Positions 55,622 through 64,000 of a DNA stretch of 64,000 bases are shown in pieces. Origin of the DNA: Gammaproteobacteria bacterium. Lineage in GTDB: Bacteria > Pseudomonadota > Gammaproteobacteria > Pseudomonadales > Azotimanducaceae. The stretch lies in assembly GCA_026707945.1 (NCBI GenBank), contig JAPOVV010000115.1, positions 372,001 to 436,000 of the forward strand. Reading direction: 5' to 3'. The position numbers were made by a program, and so were the translations under genes. Below the pieces are notes generated by a model, which was given only the letters and a program-made list of their open reading frames with translations, did not search any database and had not been told where the DNA came from. Each line of letters starts with the position of its first letter. Position 1 is the first letter of the stretch.

Positions 55622-56101
55622 ATGGCAAAAGTACATGTATCAACCACCGTCAACGGACAACCGATGGACGTTTTGGTTGAGCCTAATGATTCGTTGTTGG
55701 ACACCCTACGCGATGGCTTAGGATTGACGGGCACGAAAGAAGGATGTGCAACGGGTGACTGCGGCGCGTGTTCCGTGATGCTGGACGGACGGCTTGTCTG
55801 CTCGTGCTTGGTCCTCGGCGCGGAAGCGGAGGGTAAGACGATTGACACGATTGAGGGCGTTGCGGATAGCGATGGTCTACACGTCATACAACAGAAATTC
55901 TTAGAGCATGCGGCATTGCAGTGCGGTATTTGCACGCCAGGTTTCATCGTCGCAGCGAAAGCGCTCTTAGAGAAAAACCCAAATCCAGATGAAACCACGA
56001 TTCGTTATTGGCTGGCGGGAAATCTGTGCCGTTGCACCGGTTATGACAAAATCGTGCGTGCAGTACAAGACGCCGCTAATGAATTAGCGTCACCTGCTTA
56101 G
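55622..56101 (+). CDS. Molybdenum hydroxylase 2Fe-2S subunit (CoxS/XdhC-like small subunit)
   Basis: 159 residues, two iron-sulfur clusters. The plant-type ferredoxin part has Cys42, Cys47, Cys50 and Cys62 (EGCATGDCGAC, LVCSC). The C-terminal helical part has Cys101/Cys104 and Cys136/Cys138 (QCGICTPGF, LCRCTGY). It carries electrons from the molybdenum site to FAD. A GGGGG-containing ribosome site precedes the ATG. Confidence 0.95.
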   Translation: MAKVHVSTTVNGQPMDVLVEPNDSLLDTLRDGLGLTGTKEGCATGDCGACSVMLDGRLVCSCLVLGAEAEGKTIDTIEGVADSDGLHVIQQKFLEHAALQCGICTPGFIVAAKALLEKNPNPDETTIRYWLAGNLCRCTGYDKIVRAVQDAANELASPA

Positions 56102-56117
56102 TTATAGGAGAGATACG

Positions 56118-58334
56118 ATGGCGGAAGCAGTAGATCTAAAAGCAATTGGAACGAGACCGGTTCGACCTGACGGGGTCGAGAAAGTAACGGGTCGAGCCAA
56201 CTTTGGTGCTGATTTGAACTTGCCTGGCATGCTTCATGGCAAGATTCTTCGAAGTCCCCATGCTCACGCTCGCATAAAGAGCGTTGATCTTTCCGGAGCC
56301 TTAGCCGTTGACGGTGTTTTGGCGGCGATTTCTGGTAAAGACATTCCAGGGGGTGGCGACCTTGGCGACAATGTTCTTGCGAATGAAAAGGTCTTGTACG
56401 ACGGTCACGCAGTGGCCGCTGTAGCTGCCCGTTCGGCATTTATTGCAGAGCAAGCGCTTGACCAAATCAAGGTTGAGTACGAGGTGCTGAATCCGGTGTT
56501 GTCGATTGACGATGCGATTGCGGACGGTGCGACGCTTGTTAATGAATCGCAACATACGAACGGTGACACCTCACAACCGGCAAGCAACATTGCAGCGGTT
56601 ACCAAATTCGAGCGCGGCGACGTCGACAAGGGTTTCGCAGAAGCGGATGCCGTTGCCGAAGGCGAATTTCGCGTGCCAACTGCACACCAAGGGTATATCG
56701 AGCCACATGCCTGCACCGCGACTATCAATGAAGAAGGCAAGGCAACCGTTTGGTGTTGTACACAGGGTCAATTTGACGTTCGAAGTATGACGGCGAATTG
56801 CCTGAATAAGCAGGTCAGCGATATTCGCGTCATTCCTTCTGAAATTGGTGGTGGCTTCGGCGGTAAAACGACGATTTATTTGGAACCTGTAGCTGTCAAG
56901 CTATCAGAGATCAGTGGACGTCCGGTCAAGATGGTAATGTCGCGTGAAGAAGTGTTCCGTGCGACAGGACCGACTTCAGCCACGCTTTGTCGAGTAAAAG
57001 TCGGCGCCAAAAACGATGGAACGATCACCGCAGCGACGGCTTGGTTGGCATATGAAGCGGGAGCATATCCTGGCGCGCCGGTTGGACCTGGTTGTATGTC
57101 CGTACTAGCGCCGTATGACCTCGAGAATTTCAGAATCGAAGGTCTTGACGTCCTTGTAACTAAGCCAAAGGTTGCGGCATATCGCGCTCCGGGAGCGCCA
57201 CAGTCGATGCACGCGATGGAATGTGCGATCGACGATCTAGCCCGAAAACTGGGCATGGATCCGATTGACCTTCGGCTCAAGAATGCAGCCGATGAGGGTA
57301 CAGTTGCACCATACGGTCCGCAGTTCCCTGCAATCGGCTTGCGCGCTTGCCTTGAGGCGGCGAAGGTCCACCCGAACTACACGACGCCTCCTGCTGAAGG
57401 TCAGGGTCGTGGCGTTGCCGTTGGATTCTGGTTCAACATTGGCATGCAGTCGAGTGCAGAGATTCGAATCGCCGAAAACGGCGCTGTCACCATCATGGAA
57501 GGCAGCCCTGATATTGGTGGTTCAAGAGCGTCTATGTGCCTGATGGCGGCGGAAACGCTCGGCATACCTTACGAGAACATCAATGCGCATGTAGGCGATA
57601 CGGAGGCAACTGGCTATTGCAATACGACTGGCGGAAGTCGGACGACGTTTGCGACTGGAATGGCAGTGATCGAAGCGTGTGAAGACATCATTGCTCAATG
57701 TAAGGAGCGTGCCGCACTGACGTGGGAACTTGATGTTGATCAAGTTGATTGGGAAGACGGACAAGCCGTTCCGAAACCAGGCGTGAACGCGGATGTCAAG
57801 CCTCTGAGCTTGGCCGATATCGCACGTTCGGCTGGTCGGACCGGGGGTCCACTCCTTGGCCGAGCAAGCTTGAATGCACAAGGTCCTGGTGCTTCGTTCT
57901 CAGTGAACTGGACGGACGTTGAAGTAGACCGTGAAACGGGTAAAGTCGATGTGAAGGCGTTTACCGGTGTACAAGATGCAGGTCGTGCAATTCACCCATC
58001 TTATGTTGAAGGTCAAATGCAGGGCGGTGCTGTCCAAGGACTTGGTTGGGCACTCAATGAGGAGTACATCTATAACGACGATGGCGTCATGGAAAATGCT
58101 GGTTTTCTCGACTATCGTGTGCCGGTAACTTCCGATATGCCGATGATCGATACACAGATCGTTGAAGTACCGAACCCATCACATCCATACGGAGTTAGAG
58201 GAGTCGGAGAGACGCCAATTGTGGCGCCGCTCGCTGCTACTTCAAACGCCGTCCGTGATGTGCTTGGTTTTCGAATCAATGATCTGCCTTTGTCACCGCC
58301 TCGAGTGCTCGCAGCGATCGACGAAAACGAATAG
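56118..58334 (+). CDS. Molybdenum hydroxylase large (molybdopterin-binding) subunit
   Basis: 738 residues. Family blocks: GRANFGADLNLPGMLHGKILRSPHAHARI, HQGYIEPHAC, GGGFGGKT (molybdopterin contact), VAAYRAPGAPQSMHAME (residues ~352-368) and the catalytic Glu in RGVGETPIVAP (~698). The active-site loop reads YRAPGAP, not the AYxCSFR of form I CO dehydrogenase, so CO oxidation is unlikely. The substrate is probably a purine, aldehyde or N-heterocycle; unknown. No XdhC/CoxD-like maturation gene is beside it. Ends at a strong terminator. Confidence 0.92.
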   Translation: MAEAVDLKAIGTRPVRPDGVEKVTGRANFGADLNLPGMLHGKILRSPHAHARIKSVDLSGALAVDGVLAAISGKDIPGGGDLGDNVLANEKVLYDGHAVAAVAARSAFIAEQALDQIKVEYEVLNPVLSIDDAIADGATLVNESQHTNGDTSQPASNIAAVTKFERGDVDKGFAEADAVAEGEFRVPTAHQGYIEPHACTATINEEGKATVWCCTQGQFDVRSMTANCLNKQVSDIRVIPSEIGGGFGGKTTIYLEPVAVKLSEISGRPVKMVMSREEVFRATGPTSATLCRVKVGAKNDGTITAATAWLAYEAGAYPGAPVGPGCMSVLAPYDLENFRIEGLDVLVTKPKVAAYRAPGAPQSMHAMECAIDDLARKLGMDPIDLRLKNAADEGTVAPYGPQFPAIGLRACLEAAKVHPNYTTPPAEGQGRGVAVGFWFNIGMQSSAEIRIAENGAVTIMEGSPDIGGSRASMCLMAAETLGIPYENINAHVGDTEATGYCNTTGGSRTTFATGMAVIEACEDIIAQCKERAALTWELDVDQVDWEDGQAVPKPGVNADVKPLSLADIARSAGRTGGPLLGRASLNAQGPGASFSVNWTDVEVDRETGKVDVKAFTGVQDAGRAIHPSYVEGQMQGGAVQGLGWALNEEYIYNDDGVMENAGFLDYRVPVTSDMPMIDTQIVEVPNPSHPYGVRGVGETPIVAPLAATSNAVRDVLGFRINDLPLSPPRVLAAIDENE

Positions 58335-58349
58335 TCCTTAGACCAATTC

Positions 58350-58383
58350 AAAAAAGACCAGCCTTTCGGCTGGTCTTTTTTTT
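58350..58383. terminator. Bidirectional Rho-independent terminator
   Basis: A-run 58350-58355, GACCAGCC (58356-58363), loop TTTC, GGCTGGTC (58368-58375), T run 58376-58383. The A and T runs on both sides let it serve both the molybdenum hydroxylase operon and the convergent NTF2-like gene. Confidence 0.93.
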
Positions 58384-58466
58384 GACGAAGTAGTGCTATT
58401 TAGTTATGTATTTCCGAACAAATGCTGATTTGAGATCGTAAAGTCCTGTACGGAATTAGGTGATTG

Positions 58467-59222
58467 TTAGTGCGAGATCTTCGACGTTCCGGCGATTAGC
58501 CATTGATCGTTTTGTTTACCGACCACGACGATCCCAGCTTCTTCCTCTCCGTCGCTGAATTCCGTTATTACTTCGACGATGGCACCTCGCGTACCGGTCT
58601 GGACCGCTTTTACGCGCTTTAAAGTGATACCACGTCCGCGATAGTCATTGAGCAGCTCAACTACCGCTGGCTCGCTAGTGGCGGTTATCACGTTCCCGAC
58701 GTGTACGACAGTTAAGGGTAAACGGCACAGTTTTGCACAAGCAGTTAGATCGTTATCTCCTACGTGTGAGACGAATTGTCCTACTAAATGCTCGACTGCC
58801 TTTGATGTTTCCTCGATTTCATGTCCAGCATACGAATCGACCCCGAACCTGGCTTGAATACCCCAAGAACCCTCGATTCGCGTCAGGATGTAAGTCACCC
58901 GATTTTCTAGGATAGGGTTGCCTTCCGCATTGAATCGAGTCCAACCTCCAAGAAGATGAACCTTCTCGGCGGATTCGTGTAAGCGACGAGGTGTTACGCC
59001 TTCCGAGCGTACCCAACCTGTCGCTTCGCGAGCCGTCCAATCGGCCGCGTTTGCATAGGCTTCGGGCGTCTCAAACCGAGTCGTACCACCTGTTGCTGAT
59101 ACCCGTACATGTGGGTAGCTCATTACGGCAGCCCAAGCAGGTGCATTCTTCGCACTATCAGCGCGAAAGAAACCTCTATAAGCATCTTCTGGTTGATCAA
59201 ATCTTTCAGGAAATCCATCCAT
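58467..59222 (-). CDS. NTF2-like (SnoaL-type) protein, probably two tandem domains
   Basis: 251 residues, no signal peptide. The first half (residues 1-125) carries the pattern of an NTF2-like fold: WAAVMSYPHVRVSATGGTTRF, then GWTRFNAEGNPILENRVTYILTRIEGSWGIQARF. The second half (from KAVEHLVGQFV) repeats a weaker version (NDLTACAKLCRLPLTVVHVG, QNDQWLIAGTSKI). NTF2-like proteins range from isomerases to binding proteins, so no function can be assigned. Monocistronic; ends toward the shared terminator. Confidence 0.7.
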   Translation of the reverse strand: MDGFPERFDQPEDAYRGFFRADSAKNAPAWAAVMSYPHVRVSATGGTTRFETPEAYANAADWTAREATGWVRSEGVTPRRLHESAEKVHLLGGWTRFNAEGNPILENRVTYILTRIEGSWGIQARFGVDSYAGHEIEETSKAVEHLVGQFVSHVGDNDLTACAKLCRLPLTVVHVGNVITATSEPAVVELLNDYRGRGITLKRVKAVQTGTRGAIVEVITEFSDGEEEAGIVVVGKQNDQWLIAGTSKISH

Positions 59223-59388
59223 CGTCCAATTCTCCTGTTGGTTGTGAATAGTTGTAGAGCGGTAGACACTCCCCTAAGTGTTTGCTAATAAGACGCGAGT
59301 TGCGAGTCGGCTGTAACTCGAATGGTTTATAGCACAGTCGGAAAGATCGGTTGCGTTTTTAATCGAAATAACAAGAATAGAATGGAAA

Positions 59389-61269
59389 TTGAACGCGACT
59401 AGCTTTGACGAAACACAAAAAAGGTGTAAACGTAACGTGAAAAGCGCAAACGATCATATCGACGATGAAATCGTAAATCCAACCTCAAATCGAACGATGC
59501 AAGATGTCGTTCGGGTAGCTGCTAGTAGACGGAAGGTAATCCAGGGCGGGATGTCGCTTGCAGCAGGGTTCATGGCTTCAAAATCTGCGTTAGGGCAGCG
59601 AACACCGATCATTCCATTTACGCCGGGACTAATGGACTTCACACCGTTGAGTCGTTCTCAAGCATCGGGGTCGTGGCCGACTATTTCAAGTGATTATCAG
59701 TTTCAGGTACTGATTCCTTGGGGTGATCCGGTTCTACCTGACGGTCCCGCGTTTTCGTATCCGCCAAGTGCCGCAAACCAAGCGAAGCAAATCGGCATTG
59801 GCCACGATGGCATGTGGTTCTTCCCTGATGAAGCCGACCCGGAAGCAGGTAATAGGAAAGGGATGCTGTGCGTTAACCATGAGTTCGGTTCGAATTCTCA
59901 CGTCTTAGGTAAGGGTGATCCTGACTCACTGGCAGACGTGCGATGTTCACAGCACGCACATGGCGTATCTGTCGTTGGTATTCAGCGAGAGGAAGGAACT
60001 TGGAAGGTATACGATGCTGGTAGTGCACGACGCATCCATGTAAATAGCGCGGTCTCGTTTAGCGGTCCGGCAGCGGGAAGTGAATTTCTTCAAACGACGT
60101 TCGGCAACTCCCCACAAGGGATCTTAAACAACTGCGGTTGCGGGTTTACGCCGTGGGGTACCTACTTGACGTGCGAAGAGAACTTTCAAGGGTACTTTGG
60201 TGCTACAAATGGCCGACTGCGCTGGGAGGCATCTGAAGAGCAGGCGAGATATGGCTTTAGTACAAACGGTTTCGGTTACGGGTGGCATTTATTCGATAAG
60301 CGATTCGACCTAGCTTATGGGGGGTATCGCAATGAAGAGAACCGATTCGGTTGGGTCGTAGAAATCGACCCGTACAGTGCAGCAAACCCGCCTGTAAAGC
60401 GAACTGCTTTAGGGCGCTTCAAGCACGAAAGCGTTGCTGTTGTTGTTGGTAAGGATCGGCGTGTTGTCGCCTACATGGGTGACGATCAGCAATTCGATTA
60501 CATATATAAGTTTGTGAGCTCAGAAGACCACGTTAAACTGCGTCACGAAGGTAAGTCTCCCTTTGACCACGGCACCCTCTACGCGGCCAAATTCAATGAT
60601 GACTTCACAGGTGAGTGGCTGGAACTATCGATGGAGAATTCAGCCCTTCGCTCGAGTTTCTCAAGTCAGGCAGAAATTGTGACCTTTGCCCGGCTAGCTG
60701 CGGATGAACTGGATGCTACACAAATGGATCGTCCAGAATGGACAACTGCAGGCCCTGATGGTTCTATCTACTGTGCGTGTACGAACAACAGTTCGCGTAA
60801 CGTGGCCAACGCAGCAAATCCGCAAGCCCCTAACCCCGATGGTCACATTATTCGTTGGGTTGATGATGATATGCATGTGGGCACAACGTTTGAGTGGGAT
60901 ATATTTAAACGCGCTAGTGATACTCATGGATCTGAAGAGTCATTTAGCGATCCCGATTCAATCTATGTTGACGCAGATGGGCGTATGTTTATTGGGACAG
61001 ACGGCGGTCAGCAGGATGGCATGAATAACCAGTTACTCGTGGCGGATACGGTTACCGGTACAGTGAAGCGGCTGTTTGCGGGCGTTGTCGGTGACGAAGT
61101 TACTGGAATTACAATGACCCCGAACCGCCGTACAATGTTTGTTAACCTACAGCATGTAGGTGGTGGTAGCATCACGCAAACTAATTTTCCTGGACTAGGA
61201 AACCACAACATTCCGAGAGATGCTACGATCGTGATTACACGAAAAGATGGTGGAATTATCGGTTCTTAA
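59389..61269 (+). CDS. phoX: PhoX family alkaline phosphatase (DUF839)
   Basis: 626 residues. A twin-arginine signal (SRRKVIQGGMSLAAGFMASKSALG) at about residues 48-70 implies export of the folded, metal-loaded protein. The DUF839 beta-propeller body has LCVNHEFGSN, CAHGVS-type SQHAHGVSVVG, WGTYLTCEENFQGYFG, GRFKHESVAVV, MGDDQQFDYIYKF, PDGSIYCACTNNS and GDEVTGITMTPNRRTMFVN. PhoX is a calcium/iron phosphatase releasing phosphate from organic esters. The start (TTG 59389) gives an unusually long region before the Tat motif; a later start is likely. Confidence 0.88.
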   Translation: MNATSFDETQKRCKRNVKSANDHIDDEIVNPTSNRTMQDVVRVAASRRKVIQGGMSLAAGFMASKSALGQRTPIIPFTPGLMDFTPLSRSQASGSWPTISSDYQFQVLIPWGDPVLPDGPAFSYPPSAANQAKQIGIGHDGMWFFPDEADPEAGNRKGMLCVNHEFGSNSHVLGKGDPDSLADVRCSQHAHGVSVVGIQREEGTWKVYDAGSARRIHVNSAVSFSGPAAGSEFLQTTFGNSPQGILNNCGCGFTPWGTYLTCEENFQGYFGATNGRLRWEASEEQARYGFSTNGFGYGWHLFDKRFDLAYGGYRNEENRFGWVVEIDPYSAANPPVKRTALGRFKHESVAVVVGKDRRVVAYMGDDQQFDYIYKFVSSEDHVKLRHEGKSPFDHGTLYAAKFNDDFTGEWLELSMENSALRSSFSSQAEIVTFARLAADELDATQMDRPEWTTAGPDGSIYCACTNNSSRNVANAANPQAPNPDGHIIRWVDDDMHVGTTFEWDIFKRASDTHGSEESFSDPDSIYVDADGRMFIGTDGGQQDGMNNQLLVADTVTGTVKRLFAGVVGDEVTGITMTPNRRTMFVNLQHVGGGSITQTNFPGLGNHNIPRDATIVITRKDGGIIGS

Positions 61270-61678
61270 GGAATCTCGAAATATATAAAACGAGAAATTT
61301 TGTCGGCAAGCTAGTTTGTCGGGATTTATGACGTGTTTTATTTATTTATGTTCTTGAGGAACACATGAAATGTAACGCTTCAGCGGGACCGAAAAAGAGT
61401 ACGTACTAAATGGTGATTCGTTTGATTTTGCTGTTTCGAAACCGTCCTGATACATGGTATCCGTAGCGACTGACGGGTGAACGGAAGCATGACGCAATGA
61501 ATCGAGACGTTAGTTAAGTCGGTTTTTTGGTTCTGTCTTAAATTAGATCTGAGAAGCTAAATATCTCGGATTGTTAATAAGAAGCCTGCAAATTGCAGAT
61601 ACTCTAGTGGTTATGTATCTGCCCTAATTCTGCACGCTAGAATTTGAGCTTCCGTTGAGTTAGACCCGGACAGGTATC
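61270..61678. other. 409-nt intergenic region, no gene seen
   Basis: AT-rich, no credible frame on either strand. A short imperfect hairpin (TCTCG/CGAGA around 61274-61296) followed by ATTTT just after phoX is too weak to call a terminator. A promoter for the MoaD-like gene should lie at the right end but is not evident. Confidence 0.45.
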
Positions 61679-61921
61679 GTGGCGCGTGTTGTTTTTCCTG
61701 ATCATCTTCGTCAGCACACGAACGGCACGGAAGAACTGACCGTAGTTTGTGATTCTTTTCGCTCGCTGGTAAGGAAACTCGACTCAGATTTCCCCGGGAT
61801 CGAAGAGGTCTTAATGAAGACAGCCGTCGCAATAGACGGCCAAATCTATCAGGATGCGTGGCTCGAACCAATTCAACCAGATAGTGAAGTCTTTTTTATG
61901 CATCGAATCGAAGGTGGTTGA
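61679..61921 (+). CDS. MoaD/ThiS family ubiquitin-like sulfur carrier
   Basis: 80 residues ending in Gly-Gly (HRIEGG), the hallmark of MoaD/ThiS/SAMP proteins, which are activated at the C-terminal glycine and carry thiocarboxylate sulfur. The middle (VCDSFRSLVRKLDSDFPGIEEVLMKTAVAIDGQIY ... PIQPDSEVFFMHRIEGG) fits a beta-grasp fold. It starts with GTG. No moaE, thiF or thiG is nearby, so whether it serves molybdopterin, thiamin or another sulfur transfer is open. Next gene (ribokinase-like) after 29 nt. Confidence 0.8.
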   Translation: MARVVFPDHLRQHTNGTEELTVVCDSFRSLVRKLDSDFPGIEEVLMKTAVAIDGQIYQDAWLEPIQPDSEVFFMHRIEGG

Positions 61922-61950
61922 CATCACATATCGATTGAGGACGAACGGAC

Positions 61951-62853
61951 GTGCCTAAGTTAGTTAATTTAGGGTCGTTAGGCATCGACCATGTATACGC
62001 TGTTGACCATATAACAAGCGCCGGAGAGACCCTCTCTAGTCATACGCACGACGTATTTCCCGGCGGCAAAGGGTCGAATCAGTCGATTGCCGCTGCTAAA
62101 GCGGGTGCTGATGTCGTCCATGTTGGTTGTATCGGACCGGATGGCGATATGTTGCTTGACGTGCTTCGAGAGGTGAGTGTTGACGTCACAGGCGTCCGGG
62201 TAGGTGAAACTGCGACGCAACACGCAGTTATTCAAGTGGATCGTCAAGGTCAGAATGCGATCGTGATCTACGGCGGCGCGAATCTAACGATTAACGAAGA
62301 CGACCGGAATGTCGCGCTCTCAAAGATAGCGCCAGGCGATTGGCTTTTGCTGCAGAATGAGATCAATGATCTAGAGAAGATTCTTGATGAGGCAGCACAA
62401 CAAGATGTTTCGGTCGCTTTTAACGTAGCACCAGTCGATGGACGAGAAAAAGACTACGACTATTCTCGTGTTGGGCTCCTGATCGTCAACGAGGTAGAGG
62501 CCGCATCGCTGGCGGGCGAAAGCGATCCGGAACGCGCATTCGATGTGCTTACTTCACGATTTCCCGACATGATTGTGCTGTTGACGCTCGGCAAAGACGG
62601 TGGAATATATGGCGGTGGAATACACCCACGTGTGGCGTATCAAGCACATACCGTCGACGCAGTCGACGAAACTGCAGCGGGCGATACGTTTATTGGATAT
62701 TTCATGGCTGAGTGGTTACGTAGCCAAGACCTCGCAAAGGCTGTTGAAGACGCGAGTGCGGCTGGGGCAATTGCTGTGACAAAGCCTGGCGCCGCATCCT
62801 CGATTCCTAGTCGGTCGGAAGTCGACGCGTTTAAGAAAGCAATGGTGCTTTAG
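61951..62853 (+). CDS. PfkB family sugar kinase, ribokinase-like
   Basis: 300 residues, GTG start. PfkB signatures: HDVFPGGKGSNQSIAAAKAGADVVHVGCIGPDGDM (residues ~33-67) and DAVDETAAGDTFIGYFMAEW (~228-247) with the catalytic Asp in GDTF. Closest in pattern to ribokinase, so D-ribose or a nucleoside is the likely substrate. No sugar transporter or rbs gene accompanies it. The TAG stop overlaps the stop of the convergent HAD gene. Confidence 0.88.
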   Translation: MPKLVNLGSLGIDHVYAVDHITSAGETLSSHTHDVFPGGKGSNQSIAAAKAGADVVHVGCIGPDGDMLLDVLREVSVDVTGVRVGETATQHAVIQVDRQGQNAIVIYGGANLTINEDDRNVALSKIAPGDWLLLQNEINDLEKILDEAAQQDVSVAFNVAPVDGREKDYDYSRVGLLIVNEVEAASLAGESDPERAFDVLTSRFPDMIVLLTLGKDGGIYGGGIHPRVAYQAHTVDAVDETAAGDTFIGYFMAEWLRSQDLAKAVEDASAAGAIAVTKPGAASSIPSRSEVDAFKKAMVL

Positions 62854-63551
62854 TCGAATCGTAGTCCGGTCGCTTCCTCAAGCTCGCGAATCGCATCATC
62901 AGGGTCAACAACCTTTATCGTGGTCATACCCATGGCACGTGCAGGTTTGAGGTTAATTCCGAGATCGTCGAGGAAAACACAATGGTCCGGTGCCACTTCG
63001 AGTCGTTCGCAGGCGATTTCATAGATTCTCGAATTTGGTTTCCGTACTCCCTCAATTGACGATTCGATGATCGCGTCAAACATCTCCATAATCGGTCCAG
63101 TCTCGGTAAACTGACGCGTAGCGGGTGAGTCTTGCTCCGGATTTGCAGGTTTGATGTTGTTCGTGATGCACCCGACTTTGAAGTGTTTCTTACATGTTGC
63201 AAGAACACGCACCATTCGAGGCCGAAGCTTGCCAGATAACAAAGTGAGCACGTCGCTGCCACGGACGGCATGACCCATCGCTTGACTCTCAGCGTGAAAT
63301 AGGCCGTCGAATTCCTCTCGACTTACGGCGTTTGCTTCAAGCTTCGCCCAGGCGTTGGCGTCTGGATTCGTTGAGTTTACCGTTCGAATGAAGTCTTTTG
63401 GTAAGCCATGCTCGCGTTCGAAATGATTGAAAGCTTCGAACGGGCTACTCGTAAATACACCGCCGAAATCCCAAAGTACGGCGTGTACGTCTGGATGAGG
63501 AAGTCCCAACTTTTGACCTGTCCGGTACTGTGAGAAAAAGAAAGTGCGCAA
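62850..63551 (-). CDS. HAD superfamily hydrolase
   Basis: 233 residues from the longest start; the fold begins at about residue 23 (HAVLWDFGGVFT), so a later start is likely. Motif I Asp28 in DFGGVFT, motif II Thr in GCITNN, motif III Lys in RKPNSRIY, and motif IV in VFLDDLGINLKPARAMGM. Asp-x-Gly in place of the second Asp of DxD resembles the epoxide-hydrolase-like and acyl-CoA-linked HAD subgroups. Substrate unknown. Divergent from the enoyl-CoA hydratase gene. Confidence 0.87.
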   Translation of the reverse strand: MRTFFFSQYRTGQKLGLPHPDVHAVLWDFGGVFTSSPFEAFNHFEREHGLPKDFIRTVNSTNPDANAWAKLEANAVSREEFDGLFHAESQAMGHAVRGSDVLTLLSGKLRPRMVRVLATCKKHFKVGCITNNIKPANPEQDSPATRQFTETGPIMEMFDAIIESSIEGVRKPNSRIYEIACERLEVAPDHCVFLDDLGINLKPARAMGMTTIKVVDPDDAIRELEEATGLRFD

Positions 63552-63667
63552 TTATCACGGCGAGTGGCATGAGAGGGCGCAAGTAACATATTGGAATCGT
63601 GAGACGACTCTCTCCGCGTCGTCTCGTTCCAAGAAACGAGCAATTGCGAAAGCAGGAATCAGTCACT

Positions 63668-64000
63668 ATGACCTATAACAACATCGAATATGAGGAAGAC
63701 GATCGTCTTGCTTTCGTCTCTCTCAATCGACCGCAAAAACTGAACGCTCTCAGTCATGCATTGCGTGGCGAGGTTTATGATGCAATGAAACATGCGGAAG
63801 CCAATCCCGACATCGGCATCATCATTCTGCGTGGTAACGGGAGAGCATTCAGTGCTGGCTACGACTTAGCGCCGGATCCGACTGAAGAAAGTGAATATAC
63901 GTCCGAGCGCTCCAGTATGCCTGACACAGGCACGACTCATCCACAGCACTACGATTGGTCTCGCCATGCATTGATGGGGCACTGGGTTATTTGGGAATTA
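63668..64000 (+). CDS. Enoyl-CoA hydratase/isomerase family protein, 3' end outside window
   Basis: 111 codons are visible. Crotonase-fold N-terminus: AFVSLNRPQKLNALSHALRGEV, IGIIILRGNGRAFSAGYDLAPDP, the last giving the oxyanion-hole and CoA-binding part. An insert (EESEYTSERSSMPDTGTTHPQHYDW) lies where other crotonases have a short loop. The reaction could be hydration, isomerisation or cleavage of an acyl-CoA; the catalytic Glu region lies beyond the edge. Confidence 0.88.
   Translation, partial: MTYNNIEYEEDDRLAFVSLNRPQKLNALSHALRGEVYDAMKHAEANPDIGIIILRGNGRAFSAGYDLAPDPTEESEYTSERSSMPDTGTTHPQHYDWSRHALMGHWVIWEL

Noticed and set aside
54932..55636. 234-codon antisense frame across the FAD subunit gene
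   Set aside because: Ala/Ser/Arg-rich antisense shadow of a strongly conserved gene.
56118..58334. Aerobic CO dehydrogenase (CoxL)
   Set aside because: The AYxCSFR loop of form I is absent; the loop reads YRAPGAP.
59300..59330. Pho box upstream of phoX
   Set aside because: CTGTAAC resembles one half-site, but the second repeat at the right spacing does not match.

Overview
The window looks like chromosome of a Gammaproteobacterium, probably a marine or aquatic one. I infer this from the housekeeping order: nadB facing rpoE-rseA-rseC, then lepA-rnc-era-recO, then rluC/maf/yceD-rpmF-plsX-fabD-fabG-acpP-fabF-mltG-tmk-holB. The accessory genes (PhoX phosphatase, a molybdenum hydroxylase, PhyH dioxygenase, CaiB CoA-transferase, LLM flavoenzyme, TAXI-type binding domain) fit a heterotroph from a dilute habitat. 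GC looks close to 50% by eye. TGA is an ordinary stop here (recO, yceD, tmk, rnc1). I saw no rRNA, tRNA, CRISPR, transposase or phage gene.

Layout. 1-3187 (minus): an envelope-type cluster of a TAXI-domain protein, a DUF2491 (YjfK-like) protein and a PspA/IM30-like protein cut by the window edge. 3332-8177: two unknown proteins, a PduO-type corrinoid adenosyltransferase, DUF488, an AmpG-like carrier, YajQ and an alkyltransferase-like DNA repair protein. 8201-10344: groES-groEL behind a CIRCE operator and closed by a terminator. 10467-12065: a DUF899 protein, then an ArsC-type arsenate reductase whose catalytic Cys12 codon is TGA (candidate selenoprotein), then a helical protein of unknown function. 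12614-14736: a secreted metallo-beta-lactamase-fold protein and an enolase-superfamily enzyme. 14729-23466 (minus): an export run of ABC ATPase, ABC permease fused to a non-catalytic M1-like region, RND adaptor and RND pump. 23909-31799: assorted metabolism, including a diverged PTPS-like gene coupled to a short-chain dehydrogenase and a YhhQ-type transporter, then CaiB, VanY-like and NadB.

31942-34193 carries the sigma-E module with two sigma-E-type promoters, one before rpoE and one between rpoE and rseA; rseB is absent. After an MFS carrier and an M32 carboxypeptidase comes lepA with two tandem, apparently active RNase III genes, then era, recO and relA. 43973-53304 is the ribosome/phospholipid/fatty-acid block, lacking fabH and pabC. 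53279-64000 holds an M24 peptidase, a three-subunit molybdenum hydroxylase, an NTF2-like protein, PhoX, a MoaD/ThiS-like protein, a ribokinase-like kinase, a HAD protein and the start of an enoyl-CoA hydratase.

The strongest discovery candidate is the TGA-containing arsC (11217-11567). The TGA sits exactly at codon 12, the three arginines known to matter in ArsC fall at 60, 94 and 107, and a SECIS-like hairpin can be drawn directly downstream. Next in interest are the sigma-E promoter pair, the tandem RNase III genes, the PTPS-like/SDR pair with a CTGA junction, and the ABC-M1 fusion.
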